Source: Bog-756 sp963829235
GTDB taxonomy: Bacteria; Actinomycetota; Acidimicrobiia; Acidimicrobiales; RAAP-2
Direction: 5' to 3'
Length of the DNA: 64,000 nucleotides
NCBI GenBank assembly: GCA_963829235.1
Contig: CAWHIF010000003.1
Span: 496,001-560,000, forward strand
Below are positions 1 through 9,088 of the stretch, in pieces. Both the position numbers and the translations under genes were made by a program. Numbering within the stretch: position 1 is the first letter of the stretch; each line of letters opens with the position of its first letter. A model generated the notes under the pieces. That model ran no database searches. It had not been told where the DNA came from and saw nothing but the letters and a program-made list of their open reading frames with translations.

Positions 1-2
1 CC

Positions 3-1535
3 TTCCCCTCGGCCGGGTTGTTGTGGTGGCGCCTCGGCGGTCTCCGCCCACGGACCAGGCTCTGGGCCGGATACCTGGCCGGCCTCGGCTGTTACGTGCC
101 CGGCCTTATCTGGGTTCGGTCCTTCACCGGACCGGGCGCCATCGTGCTCATCGCCCTCGAAGCCGGGTTCACCGCCGTGGCCTGCCTGGCCGTGCCGGCC
201 GGGCCGACACTGTCACGGGCGCTGGTCTTCCCGGCCGCCCTGACCCTCTCCGAAGCGGCCCGGATGACCTGGCCCTTCGGCGGTCTTCCCCTCGGAGGTG
301 TCTTTCTCGGTCAGGCCGACGGGCCCGTCCTCGGGGTGGCCCGCCTCGGTGGCCCGCTGGGCCTGACCGCCGCCGTCTACCTGGGCGGCGTCGGGGTGGG
401 AGCGCTGGCCGAGGTCGTCGTACGTGCCGTGCGGGACGGCGCCCGGGCCCGGGCCTTCGAACGCGTCGACCCCGAAGCCGGCACCCGTGACCGCCTGGAC
501 ACCGGAGATGCCGGCGGCCCGGACGGCGGCCGGGGTCCCGTCCACCTGGTGGCAGACGCCGTTGCCGGCCTCGGCACGCTGGCGCTGGTCGGGTGGGTCG
601 CCCTCTTGAGCCTGGTCGGGGTGGCCGTGGCTGCCGATCACGCCCCGGACGGGGGCCCGTCCGTGGGCACGGTGACCACGGCTGCGGTCCAAGGCGGCGG
701 GTCCCGCGGATTCCGCAAGTCGCAGATCAACCCGAGCGTCGTGCTGGCCGCCCAGATGTCGGCCACCCGGCTCTTGGAGCGGCTCGACCACGGCGTCTCC
801 CCTCAACTGGTCCTGTGGCCCGAGGACGTCGTGTCCCTCGACACCCCACTGTCCGAGTCCCCCGAGCAGTACGTCCTCTCCGAACTGGCCCGGACCCTCG
901 ACACCACCCTGGTGGTGGGCGTGACCGAGACCGTCTCGTCCACGGCATTCCGCAACGAGGCCGTCGCCTGGGGCCCGGACGGAACCATCGTCTCGCGCTT
1001 CGAGAAGGTCCACCGGGTCCCCTTCGGCGAATACGTTCCCTACCGGAGCTTCTTCGCCCACCTGGGCAACCTCTCCGCCGTTCCCCTCGACGCGGTACCC
1101 GGCACCGGCAGCGGCCTGATGACCACTCCGGCCGCCCCCCTCGGGGCGATGATCTCGTACGAGGTCTTCTACGCCGACCGCGGGCGCGCCTCGGTGCGAG
1201 ACGGTGCCCAACTGTTGATCGTTCCCACCAACACCTCGTCGTACGCCACCGGTCAGGTTCCCACCCAGGAGATCGCCGCCTCGGAGATCCAAGCCGTGCA
1301 GCAGGGTCGCGATCTCCTCCAGGCCGCGCCCACCGGCTACAGCGCGGCTGTCACCAACCGCGGCGTCCTCCTGGTGCGGTCGGTCCTCGGCGCGCGCCAG
1401 GTCATCAGAGCCACCCTCTCCCGTCGAGTCGGGTGGACCCTGTACGTCCGCTACGGAGACCTTCCCGTGCTGCTGCTGGCCTCGCTGGCTGTGGTCGCCG
1501 GGTGGCTGCTGGCCGGGCGGAGGCGGAACGCGTGA
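3..1535 (+). CDS. lnt: Apolipoprotein N-acyltransferase (5' end off window)
   Basis: Membrane enzyme that N-acylates the lipid-modified Cys of lipoproteins. The reading frame is open to the left edge, so the first residues are missing. Hydrophobic N-terminal helices are followed by a nitrilase-like domain. Of the catalytic triad, Glu lies in LVLWPEDVV (codon 822) and Lys in RFEKVHRVPFGEYVP (codon 1005), but the nucleophile Cys is replaced by Ser in MISYEVFY (TCG at 1155). I recall that mycobacterial Lnt also carries Ser here, so this need not mean loss of function. A final TM helix and a basic tail end the protein. A likely client, a lipobox protein, lies at 58.6 kb. The P450 gene follows 36 nt downstream. 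Confidence 0.9.
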   Translation, partial: FPSAGLLWWRLGGLRPRTRLWAGYLAGLGCYVPGLIWVRSFTGPGAIVLIALEAGFTAVACLAVPAGPTLSRALVFPAALTLSEAARMTWPFGGLPLGGVFLGQADGPVLGVARLGGPLGLTAAVYLGGVGVGALAEVVVRAVRDGARARAFERVDPEAGTRDRLDTGDAGGPDGGRGPVHLVADAVAGLGTLALVGWVALLSLVGVAVAADHAPDGGPSVGTVTTAAVQGGGSRGFRKSQINPSVVLAAQMSATRLLERLDHGVSPQLVLWPEDVVSLDTPLSESPEQYVLSELARTLDTTLVVGVTETVSSTAFRNEAVAWGPDGTIVSRFEKVHRVPFGEYVPYRSFFAHLGNLSAVPLDAVPGTGSGLMTTPAAPLGAMISYEVFYADRGRASVRDGAQLLIVPTNTSSYATGQVPTQEIAASEIQAVQQGRDLLQAAPTGYSAAVTNRGVLLVRSVLGARQVIRATLSRRVGWTLYVRYGDLPVLLLASLAVVAGWLLAGRRRNA

Positions 1536-1571
1536 GACGGAACGCGTGAGACGGGACCGGGGACGGCCGAG

Positions 1572-2810
1572 GTGGCGGAGGACGTGGGGGCGGTGAACTA
1601 CGACCCTCTGGATCAGGCCACCCAGCAGGACCCCTACCCCGCCTACCGGCAGCTCCGAGACGATGACCCGGTGCATCGGACGGCCCGGGGCTACTGGGTC
1701 CTCTCCCGCTTCGAGGACGTGTTCCAGGCCGCGCTCGACACCGCCACCTACTCGTCGGCCGAGGGTCTGACCTTCGAGGAGAACGAGATCGTGAAGCTCG
1801 GGTTGAAGCCGACGCTCGTCATGATGGACCGACCCGAGCATTCGACCTTCCGCCGGCTCATCAGCCGGGGCTTCACCCCCCGGAAGGTCGCCGAGCTCGA
1901 ACCGGCGATCCGTGCCTTCGTCCGGACCCGGGTGGCGATCCTGGCCGAGGCGGGGGAGGCCGACTTCGTCGAGGTACTGGCCGGGCCCCTGCCGACGTTC
2001 GTGGTAGCCACCTACCTGGGTGTTCCCGAGGAGGACAGGGAGCGTTTCGGCCGGTGGAGTGACGCCATCGTGGCCGCCAACGCCAGCGGCAACACGGTCC
2101 GGGACGCGGCTGAGGCCGTGGCCGGCCTGTACGGCTACTTCGCCGACCTGGTCGCGTGGCGGAGGCAGCATCCGGGCGACGACATGCTGTCGGACCTGGT
2201 CGCCGCCGACGTAGGGGGCCGGCCCCTCCAACTGGATGAGATCCTCGGCTACTGCTTCGTCATGATCGCAGGTGGCAACGACACGGCCTCGGGGCTGCTG
2301 GCCGGGTCGGCGGTCCTGCTCAGTGAGCACCCTGCCCAACGTCGCCTGCTCGTGGACGAACCGGGACTGCTACCCCGAGCCATCGAGGAGCTGCTCCGGA
2401 TGACCAGCCCGGTGCAGGGGCTGTCGCGCACCACGACCCGCCCCGTCGAGCTGCGCGGGTCGCACATCCCGGCGGGCAGCAAGGTCCATCTGCTGTACGG
2501 CTCCGCAAACCGCGACGACCGGGAGTTCGGACCGTCCGCGGACAGTCTCGACGTGACCCGGACGTTCCGCCGCATGCTCGCCTTCGGCAACGGGCCCCAT
2601 CACTGCATCGGCGCGGCCGCCGCCCGCCTCCAGGCCCGGGTGGCGTTGGAGGAGCTCCTGTCGGTTGCACCCGCGTTCGACGCGGACCGGACGCGTGGCC
2701 GCCTCGCTCCCGGGCCGTTCGTGCGGCGGTACCAAACGCTTCCGGTCACTCTGGGCAGGCCCGCTGATCGTGCGGGCGGGTCGACCGGTCGACCTCGAGG
2801 CCGGGATTGA
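1572..2810 (+). CDS. Cytochrome P450
   Basis: Soluble bacterial P450 monooxygenase of 412 aa, a normal length. The haem-ligand loop FGNGPHHCIGAAAARLQ supplies the axial Cys. The I-helix oxygen-activation motif reads AGGNDTASG, and the K-helix ExxR is in EELLRM. The start is GTG at 1572 with a purine-rich GGCCGAG just upstream; the short spacing makes initiation somewhat uncertain. It follows lnt on the same strand and may share its transcript. No ferredoxin or reductase gene is nearby and the substrate cannot be inferred. Minisatellite-like DNA starts at its stop codon. Confidence 0.95.
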   Translation: MAEDVGAVNYDPLDQATQQDPYPAYRQLRDDDPVHRTARGYWVLSRFEDVFQAALDTATYSSAEGLTFEENEIVKLGLKPTLVMMDRPEHSTFRRLISRGFTPRKVAELEPAIRAFVRTRVAILAEAGEADFVEVLAGPLPTFVVATYLGVPEEDRERFGRWSDAIVAANASGNTVRDAAEAVAGLYGYFADLVAWRRQHPGDDMLSDLVAADVGGRPLQLDEILGYCFVMIAGGNDTASGLLAGSAVLLSEHPAQRRLLVDEPGLLPRAIEELLRMTSPVQGLSRTTTRPVELRGSHIPAGSKVHLLYGSANRDDREFGPSADSLDVTRTFRRMLAFGNGPHHCIGAAAARLQARVALEELLSVAPAFDADRTRGRLAPGPFVRRYQTLPVTLGRPADRAGGSTGRPRGRD

Positions 2811-2935
2811 TACGGGCACCGGGCCGGGCCGGGATTGATACGGACGCCGGGCCCGGATTCATACGGGGCCGGCCGGGCCGGATACGGACGGGGCCGGCCG
2901 GGCCGGATACGAACGCCGGGCCGGGCCGGCTGCAT
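2804..2935. repeat. Degenerate GC-rich tandem repeat between convergent genes
   Basis: Imperfect reiterations of GGGCCGGGATTGATACGG and GGCCGGATACGGACG-like units fill the whole gap between the convergent P450 and HAD genes. No other feature is seen in it. Confidence 0.75.
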
Positions 2936-3433
2936 TCAGTCGTAGTAGCCCGAATGGATGTAGACGCAGGGGATGCCCTCGGCATGGAACATGGCGAAGT
3001 TGTTGGGGTCATCCTCGAACGCCAGCCGCAGGTCGAAGCCGAAGGCCCGCAGCTCCTCGACACTGTCCCGCTTGAACCAGGTGACCTGTGAGTAGTCCCC
3101 GCGGGCCCGCATGACGAGCAGATCCCACCGCAGCCCGTAGCGCTCCAGCCAGGCCAGTGTCTGGGGCTGGACCCGCATGGGCCGACCGGTGAGCAGAATG
3201 ACCTGCAGCCGGGAGTCGAGGAGCTCGAGAACGCGAACCACCTCGCCGATGATCGGGTCGTCGCCGCACGCATTGAAGAAGGCGTCCCAGTCGCGGCGTC
3301 CACGCTCGATGAAGTGCTGGCGGCCGACCGCGTCGGATAGCACCCCGTCCACGTCGAACACCACCGCCTCGCCGGGCGACTCGAGCGGGGCGCCGTGCCA
3401 GGCCCAGTTGGTCGGTCCGTCGGGCGGGCTCAC
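2936..3433 (-). CDS. HAD-superfamily hydrolase
   Basis: Small (165 aa) haloacid-dehalogenase-fold protein, probably a phosphatase. Motif I is VVFDVDGVLSDA (DxDG), motif II is LLTGRP, the motif III Lys may be in VTWFKRDS, and the acidic motif IV is LAFEDDPNNF. There is no large cap domain, so small or macromolecular phosphorylated substrates are possible. The start is GTG at 3433 because it overlaps the acs stop as GTGA, which suggests coupled translation after acs. The substrate is unknown. Confidence 0.85.
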   Translation of the reverse strand: MSPPDGPTNWAWHGAPLESPGEAVVFDVDGVLSDAVGRQHFIERGRRDWDAFFNACGDDPIIGEVVRVLELLDSRLQVILLTGRPMRVQPQTLAWLERYGLRWDLLVMRARGDYSQVTWFKRDSVEELRAFGFDLRLAFEDDPNNFAMFHAEGIPCVYIHSGYYD

Positions 3434-5466
3434 TCGTCGGTCGGCGCCGACGCAGCCAGCCGGCGGATCTCGTCGACCACCGCGGGGTCGGCCAGCGTGG
3501 TGGTGTCGCCGAGCACCCGGCCCTCGGCCACATCGCGCAGAAGGCGACGCATGATCTTCCCGCTGCGGGTCTTCGGGAGCTCGTCGGTGAACACCACCGT
3601 CTTGGGCCGGGCGATCGCACCGATCTTCGCCGCCACGTGGACGCGCAACTCCTGGCCCCTCTCTTCGTTGGGCTCTCCGGCGTCGACCCGCAGGGTCACG
3701 AAGGCCACGATGGCCTGCCCGGACGTGGAGTCGGAGGCGCCGACCACGGCCGACTCGGCCACCGCCGGGTGGTCGACCAGGGCCGACTCCACCTCGGTGG
3801 TGGAGATGCGGTGGCCTGAGACGTTCATGACGTCGTCGACCCGGCCGAGGAGCCAGAGATAGCCGTCCCCATCGACTTTGGCCCCGTCGCCGGCGAAGTA
3901 CCTCCCGGCAAATCGGCTCCAGTAGGTGTCGCGGTAGCGTTCGGGGTCGCCGTAGATGCCACGGAGCATCGATGGCCAGGGCCGGGTCAGGGTCAGGTAG
4001 CCACCGCCTCTGGCCACGGCCACCCCTTCCTCGTCGACCACCTCGGCGGCGATGCCCGGAAGGGGGAATGTGGCCGATCCCGGCTTGGTGGCCGTGATGC
4101 CCGGGAGAGGGGCGATCATGATGGCCCCGGTCTCCGTCTGCCACCAGGTGTCCACCACCGGGCACCTCTCTCCTCCGATGTGGGTGTGGTACCACATCCA
4201 GGCCTCGGGATTGATGGGCTCGCCCACCGAGCCGAGCACCCTGAGCGAGGTGAGGTCGTGGCGCCCCGGGAACTCGGTGCCCCACTTCATGAAGGTTCGG
4301 ATGGCGGTGGGAGCGGTGTAGAGGATGGTGACCCGGTAGCGCTCGATGATCGACCACCAGCGATCGCGGTCGGGGAAGTCGGGCGTCCCCTCGTACATGA
4401 CCGACGTGGCCCCGTTGGCCAGCGGCCCGTAGACGATGTAACTGTGGCCGGTCACCCACCCGATGTCCGCCGCACACCAGTAGACGTCGCGGTCCGGATG
4501 GAGGTCGAACACAACCTTGTGGGTGTAGGCCGCCTGGGTCAGGTAGCCACCCGTGGTGTGCATGATCCCCTTGGGAGCAGCCGTCGTCCCGGAGGTGTAG
4601 AGGATGAACAACAAGTCCTCGGCCGCCATGTGCTCAGGTGGGCATTCATCCGACGGCGGCCCGCCCGCGGCCTGGTCCGCGCCGTTCAGTAGTTCATGCC
4701 ACCAGTGGTCCCGGCCGGCGATCATCGGTGGCGGGTCGCCTCCGCCGTCCCCGACCCGGCGCGCCACGACGACGTGATCCACGCACGGGCACTCCCGCAC
4801 GGCGGCGTCGACGTTGGCCTTGAGCCCGACCGGAACACCTCGGCGCCAGCCACCGTCGGCGGTGATGACCACCCGGGCCTGCGCGTCGAGGATCCTGTCG
4901 CGGAGCGCGTCCGACGAGAAGCCCCCGAAGACGACCGAGTGGACGGCTCCGATACGGGTGCAGGCCAGCATGGCCACGGTCAGCTCGGGGATCATCGGCA
5001 TGTAGATGGCCACCCGGTCACCGCGTCCGACGCCGAGGCCGCGCAACGTGTTGGCGAATCTCGACACGTCTCCCAACAGCTGACCGTAGGTGATGGTGAG
5101 GGTGTCGCCCGGCTCACCCTCCCAGTGGAAGGCCACCTTGTCACCCCGCCCCGCGGCCACATGCCGGTCGAGGCAGTTGTAGGAGACGTTGAGCGTCCCG
5201 CCGTCGAACCACCGGGCGAACGGCAGGTCCCAGTCGAGCACGGTGTCCCACGGCCGGAACCAGTCGAGTGCCCCTGCCTGTTCCGCCCAGAAGCCCTGCC
5301 AGTCGGCTTCGGCCCGCTCGTAGATGCCGGGATCGGACACCACCGCCTGGCTCCGGAACGGGTCGGCTGGGGGAAACACCCGATCCTCGGTGAAATAGTC
5401 CTCGATCGTGGCCTCCACCGGGGACGTTGCCCCTCCAGACAGGTGTCCTACCGGGTCGTCAGGCAT
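3430..5466 (-). CDS. acs: Acetyl-CoA synthetase (AMP-forming)
   Basis: Activates acetate to acetyl-CoA through acetyl-AMP. About 678 aa, the usual size for Acs. Visible signatures: the P-loop-like YTSGTTAAPKG, the WWQTETG acetate-pocket motif, the adenylate Asp region YFAGDGAKVD, and the C-terminal PKTRSGKIMRR, whose Lys is the acetylation target in other Acs proteins. I chose ATG at 5466 because AGGAGTGGGGAG precedes it; a GTG 42 nt upstream (5508) is possible but lacks a ribosome site. It is divergent from the large membrane protein gene at 5558 and coupled to the HAD gene downstream. Confidence 0.96.
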   Translation of the reverse strand: MPDDPVGHLSGGATSPVEATIEDYFTEDRVFPPADPFRSQAVVSDPGIYERAEADWQGFWAEQAGALDWFRPWDTVLDWDLPFARWFDGGTLNVSYNCLDRHVAAGRGDKVAFHWEGEPGDTLTITYGQLLGDVSRFANTLRGLGVGRGDRVAIYMPMIPELTVAMLACTRIGAVHSVVFGGFSSDALRDRILDAQARVVITADGGWRRGVPVGLKANVDAAVRECPCVDHVVVARRVGDGGGDPPPMIAGRDHWWHELLNGADQAAGGPPSDECPPEHMAAEDLLFILYTSGTTAAPKGIMHTTGGYLTQAAYTHKVVFDLHPDRDVYWCAADIGWVTGHSYIVYGPLANGATSVMYEGTPDFPDRDRWWSIIERYRVTILYTAPTAIRTFMKWGTEFPGRHDLTSLRVLGSVGEPINPEAWMWYHTHIGGERCPVVDTWWQTETGAIMIAPLPGITATKPGSATFPLPGIAAEVVDEEGVAVARGGGYLTLTRPWPSMLRGIYGDPERYRDTYWSRFAGRYFAGDGAKVDGDGYLWLLGRVDDVMNVSGHRISTTEVESALVDHPAVAESAVVGASDSTSGQAIVAFVTLRVDAGEPNEERGQELRVHVAAKIGAIARPKTVVFTDELPKTRSGKIMRRLLRDVAEGRVLGDTTTLADPAVVDEIRRLAASAPTDE

Positions 5467-5542
5467 CGCTCCCCACTCCTTCAGTGCTGACGGCAGAGAC
5501 TGCTCCACCTCGACGCGCCTCAGCCTAACGCCGGCTGGCCTC

Positions 5543-5548
5543 TACGAT
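5543..5548 (+). promoter_or_regulatory. -10 box (TACGAT), leaderless type
   Basis: TACGAT lies 9 nt upstream of the GTG at 5558 in the short acs divergent gap, a spacing that places the transcription start at or beside the start codon. Confidence 0.5.
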
Positions 5549-5557
5549 GGAAGGGCC

Positions 5558-8500
5558 GTGACTGCGAATGCACAGCCGTTGGAGGTGGTAGGCCTCAACG
5601 GTCGAGAACCGGGCGCCCAGGCTGGCACCTTCTCGCCCGAACCGGGCGTCACCCGTGTCGAGGTTCCCCTGGGCCGGAGGGTCATGGTGGTCAGCGACCT
5701 GCTCCTGACCCCGGAGGCCACCCCCACGACTTCGGCCGTCACCACCGAGGTGGCGCGGGCCCTGGACACCTGGGACGGCCCAGGGATCCTGATCATCGCC
5801 GGGAATCTCTTCGACCTGTCCGGTTCGACATCCGCGCTGGCCCAGGCCCAGCAGTCGCTCGAGGCCCATCCGGCGCTCAACCAGGCGTTGACCCGCTTCC
5901 TCACCATCGACGAACGGCGGGTCATCCGCCAGACCGGCACCCACGAACCCGGGTACGACACCGACCCGGACACGCGCAGTGCCATGGCGGCCAAGGGTGT
6001 CGAGCCGGCAGGCCCGGTCGACCTCTATCTGCACACCGCCACCGGTGTCAGGGTGGTGCGGGTGGAGCCGGGCGAGCATGCCTACGCGGCCGGCTGCAGC
6101 GGGCCGGAGACCGAGTTCGACCCCGCGGCCGACGCCAAGCCGGGCGTCATCGGCCCCTCGTCCGCGGGCAGGGGATGGCGATCGTTGGTCGCCCAGTCCA
6201 ACCGTGATGCGACCTGGCTGATCGGGCTCAACCGACTGAGCGACCCCTCGGCCCTGTCACGGTTCGTGGTCTCCCGGACCCTGTACCGCCGGCTCGGCCG
6301 CTATGCCTGGTGGTTGCTGGTTCCCTTCGTCGTCGCCGGTCTCCTGCGGGTGGCGGTGACGCCGTGGGTGATGGACCATCTCGGATCGGGACTGCCCGCC
6401 CGCGCCATCCGTCACGCCCACCAGGCGGACCTCGGCGACCAGATCGTCATCGCCCTGTTGGTGGCGCTGGTGGTCCTCGGCGTGCTGGCCCTCGTACTGG
6501 GACTGCTGAGCCGGCGTATGTGGTCGATCCTCGGAGGCGGAGCCCTGGAGGAGGTGCAGGCGCAGGCCGCGGCCAATGACGCGGCGCGCGACGCGGGCCG
6601 CAGGCTCGTCGGGCGCGGCTACGCCGGGCTCATCACGGCCGCCACCTTCCAGTCGGAACTCACCCACCTCGGCGTCGGCTTCTACGCCAACGTCGGGGCC
6701 ACCGCCGAGGTGGTGGACGAGCACCGGGGGGCGCTCGGACTACCCCCCATCTTCCTGCACAACCAGCGGGTCAGCTGGGTCGAGCTCGAGACCGGCGCCG
6801 AGCTGCACGTCCGCATGTTGCTGGCCAGCAACGAACTCCGGTCCCCGAGCGCCCTCGAGCGGCTGCTCACCCGGGGCCGCGAGGTCCGGAGTCTCCATCC
6901 GTCACTGGTGGCGTCCTACCCGATGGGCGATTCGTGGCCTCCTGCACCAGACCTCCACCAGGCCCACCGGCGGACCCGGCGAGTGCGACGGTGGGCGTCG
7001 GCCGGCATCCTCCTGGCCGGCATCATCGACCTCCTCGATGCCGTCACGCCACCGTTGCGAGGTCGGCTGCACCTGGTTCTCGAATTCCTTCCGATCCGGG
7101 CCAGCGAGGCGGCAGGCGCGCTCATCGCCATCGCCGGCCTGGCGCTGCTGGCATTGGGTCGCGGAATCCTGCGCGGCCAGCGACGGGCCTGGCGGGTGGC
7201 CGTGGTCCTTCTGTCGGGCACCATCGTCTTGCACCTGGTGGCGGGCGCCGACTTCGAGGAATCACTGATGGCGATCGCCGTGCTCGTGCTCCTCTTGACC
7301 AACCGGAGAGATTTCCAGGCCGCCTCGGACCAGTCTTCCCTGCGGTCGGCACTGATCGCCCTCGGCGTGGCGGTGATCGGCATCACGTTGCTGACCACCG
7401 CGTCCATCGAGCTCTTCATCCACATCGGCCGCCATCATCAGTCCCACATTCCATGGTGGACGGCGTGGTGGGCGGTGACCGAGCGGCTGGTCGGGATCCA
7501 GACGGTGCCGCTCCCCCATCGGGCCGACCGCTTCCTGGCCCCGTCGTTGTTGGCCATCGGGATCACTCTCGTCGCCATCACCTTGTTCCTGTTGTCCCGG
7601 CCGGTGGTCGATCGCCGGTTGACCTCGGGACGTGCCGCGGAGTTCCGGGCCCGCGACATCGTGCGGCGGCACGGCATCTCGACGCTCGACTACTTCGCCC
7701 TCCGGTCGGACAAGAAGTGGTTCTTCCATCGCGACAGCCTCGTCGCCTACGCCGTCTACGGAGGGGTATGCCTCATATCACCTGATCCCATCGGTCCCCG
7801 TAACGAGCGCGAACAGGTGTGGGGCGCGTTCCGCAGGTTCGCGGACAGCCACGGCTGGGTGACCTCGGTGATGGGTGCGGGCGAGGACTGGCTCTCCATC
7901 TACCGCGATTCGGGCATGCACAACATCTACCTGGGTGACGAGGCGCTGGTGATGGTGCAGTCGTTCACCCTTTCCGGGGGTGGGATGAAGGGGCTTCGCC
8001 AGGCCCACAACCGGATCGCCAAACACGGGTACACGGCCACCTTCCACGATCCGGCCCACCTCGACCCGGAGTTGTCCAAGGAGCTCACGGCGCTGATGAG
8101 CATGAGCCGGCAGGGTGAGCACGAGCGTGGGTTCTCGATGATGCTGGGGCGTGTATTCGACCCGCGCGACACCGACCTCCTGCTCACCGTGGTCCGTGGG
8201 CCGGATCGGGCTCCGGCGGCCATGTGCCAGTTCGTACCGGCCCCCGGCATCAACGGCTACTCCCTCGATCTGATGCGCCGCGATCCGGGTGAGCATCCCA
8301 ACGGCCTGCTGGACTTTGCGTTGTGCTCCACCATCGAGCACCTCAGGGCCGGCGGCTACAAGGGTCTGAGCCTCAACTTCGCCACCATGCGTTCGACGCT
8401 GTCGGGAGAGAAGGGGGACGGCACCGTGCAGCGAGCCGAGCGCTGGTTCCTCAAGCGCCTGTCGAACTTCGCGCAGATCGAGTCCTTGTGGCGGTTCAAT

Positions 8501-8890
8501 GCCAAGTACGAACCGGAATGGCTGCCCCGTTACGTCGTGTTCGACACCGCCGAGCATCTGGTTCCCGTGGTGATGGCCATCCTGCGGGCCGAATCGGTGT
8601 GGGAGATTCCTGTGCTCGGGAAACTGCTGGCGGCGGGAGCGGAGAAGCGGATGCTCACCGCTCAGAAGGAGACCGAGGAGTTCATCGCCGCTTCGTTCGG
8701 CTCATGGGACGCGGACGACGACGGTCCGGAAGGGAATGCCGTCACGGCTCACGGCCAGCCGGCAAACGGCCAGCCTGCCAACGGCCAGCCGGCAAACGGC
8801 CAGCCGGCAAACGGCCAGCCGGCAAACGGCCAGCCCGGCCCCGAGGTCAGCACGCCGGTCGTTTCCAGCACCCCGGGTCCGACGCCTTAG
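5558..8890 (+). CDS. Membrane protein: degenerate phosphoesterase domain fused to LPG-synthase-like (DUF2156) domain
   Basis: About 1110 aa. Residues 40-240 follow a calcineurin-like phosphoesterase plan but with broken metal motifs: SDLLL where DxH is expected, AGNLFDL for GDxxD, and GTHE for GNH(D/E). Two TM helices follow (about 249-271 and 296-318), then a soluble stretch, a multi-helix membrane region (about 480-700), and a C-terminal domain of the MprF/phosphatidylglycerol lysyltransferase family (from RRHGISTLDYFALRSDKKWF to NAKYEPEWLPRYVVF). That family moves aminoacyl groups from tRNA to lipids, or is a GNAT-fold relative. The tail is a GQPAN repeat. The start is GTG at 5558 (leaderless -10 box upstream). 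The exact substrate is unknown. Confidence 0.85.
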   Translation: MTANAQPLEVVGLNGREPGAQAGTFSPEPGVTRVEVPLGRRVMVVSDLLLTPEATPTTSAVTTEVARALDTWDGPGILIIAGNLFDLSGSTSALAQAQQSLEAHPALNQALTRFLTIDERRVIRQTGTHEPGYDTDPDTRSAMAAKGVEPAGPVDLYLHTATGVRVVRVEPGEHAYAAGCSGPETEFDPAADAKPGVIGPSSAGRGWRSLVAQSNRDATWLIGLNRLSDPSALSRFVVSRTLYRRLGRYAWWLLVPFVVAGLLRVAVTPWVMDHLGSGLPARAIRHAHQADLGDQIVIALLVALVVLGVLALVLGLLSRRMWSILGGGALEEVQAQAAANDAARDAGRRLVGRGYAGLITAATFQSELTHLGVGFYANVGATAEVVDEHRGALGLPPIFLHNQRVSWVELETGAELHVRMLLASNELRSPSALERLLTRGREVRSLHPSLVASYPMGDSWPPAPDLHQAHRRTRRVRRWASAGILLAGIIDLLDAVTPPLRGRLHLVLEFLPIRASEAAGALIAIAGLALLALGRGILRGQRRAWRVAVVLLSGTIVLHLVAGADFEESLMAIAVLVLLLTNRRDFQAASDQSSLRSALIALGVAVIGITLLTTASIELFIHIGRHHQSHIPWWTAWWAVTERLVGIQTVPLPHRADRFLAPSLLAIGITLVAITLFLLSRPVVDRRLTSGRAAEFRARDIVRRHGISTLDYFALRSDKKWFFHRDSLVAYAVYGGVCLISPDPIGPRNEREQVWGAFRRFADSHGWVTSVMGAGEDWLSIYRDSGMHNIYLGDEALVMVQSFTLSGGGMKGLRQAHNRIAKHGYTATFHDPAHLDPELSKELTALMSMSRQGEHERGFSMMLGRVFDPRDTDLLLTVVRGPDRAPAAMCQFVPAPGINGYSLDLMRRDPGEHPNGLLDFALCSTIEHLRAGGYKGLSLNFATMRSTLSGEKGDGTVQRAERWFLKRLSNFAQIESLWRFNAKYEPEWLPRYVVFDTAEHLVPVVMAILRAESVWEIPVLGKLLAAGAEKRMLTAQKETEEFIAASFGSWDADDDGPEGNAVTAHGQPANGQPANGQPANGQPANGQPANGQPGPEVSTPVVSSTPGPTP
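8753..8838 (+). repeat. 15-bp coding minisatellite (GQPAN tail)
   Basis: Five to six copies of GGCCAGCCGGCAAAC, in frame, encode the C-terminal GQPAN repeats of the large membrane protein. Copies differ by at most one or two bases. Confidence 0.9.
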
Positions 8891-8984
8891 CTGCGGGCCG
8901 CCACCGGCGACCACGGCGAAAGGGGTCAGGCTCGGCGGCGTCGGTCCCTCCTCCGGCGCTACGGCCCTCCGCTAGTCGCCTCCC

Positions 8985-9085
8985 GCGGTCCGGCCTCTGG
9001 GGCTCCGGCCTCCGCGGTCCGGCCTCTGGGGCTCCGGCCTCTGGGCCCCGCCCCCTGGGGCTCCGGCTTCAGCGGTCCGGCTCTC
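8985..9085. repeat. Tandem repeat between convergent genes
   Basis: Units such as CCGGCCTCTGGGGCT and CCGCGGTCCGGCCTC alternate through the gap between the large membrane protein gene and the SDR gene. No gene is seen in 8891-9088. Confidence 0.8.
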
Positions 9086-9088
9086 CGG

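Noticed and set aside
213..2339. 708-codon open frame antisense to lnt and P450
   Set aside because: High G+C keeps antisense frames open; the protein is Gly/Arg/Asp-rich with no domain, while the plus strand encodes clear families.
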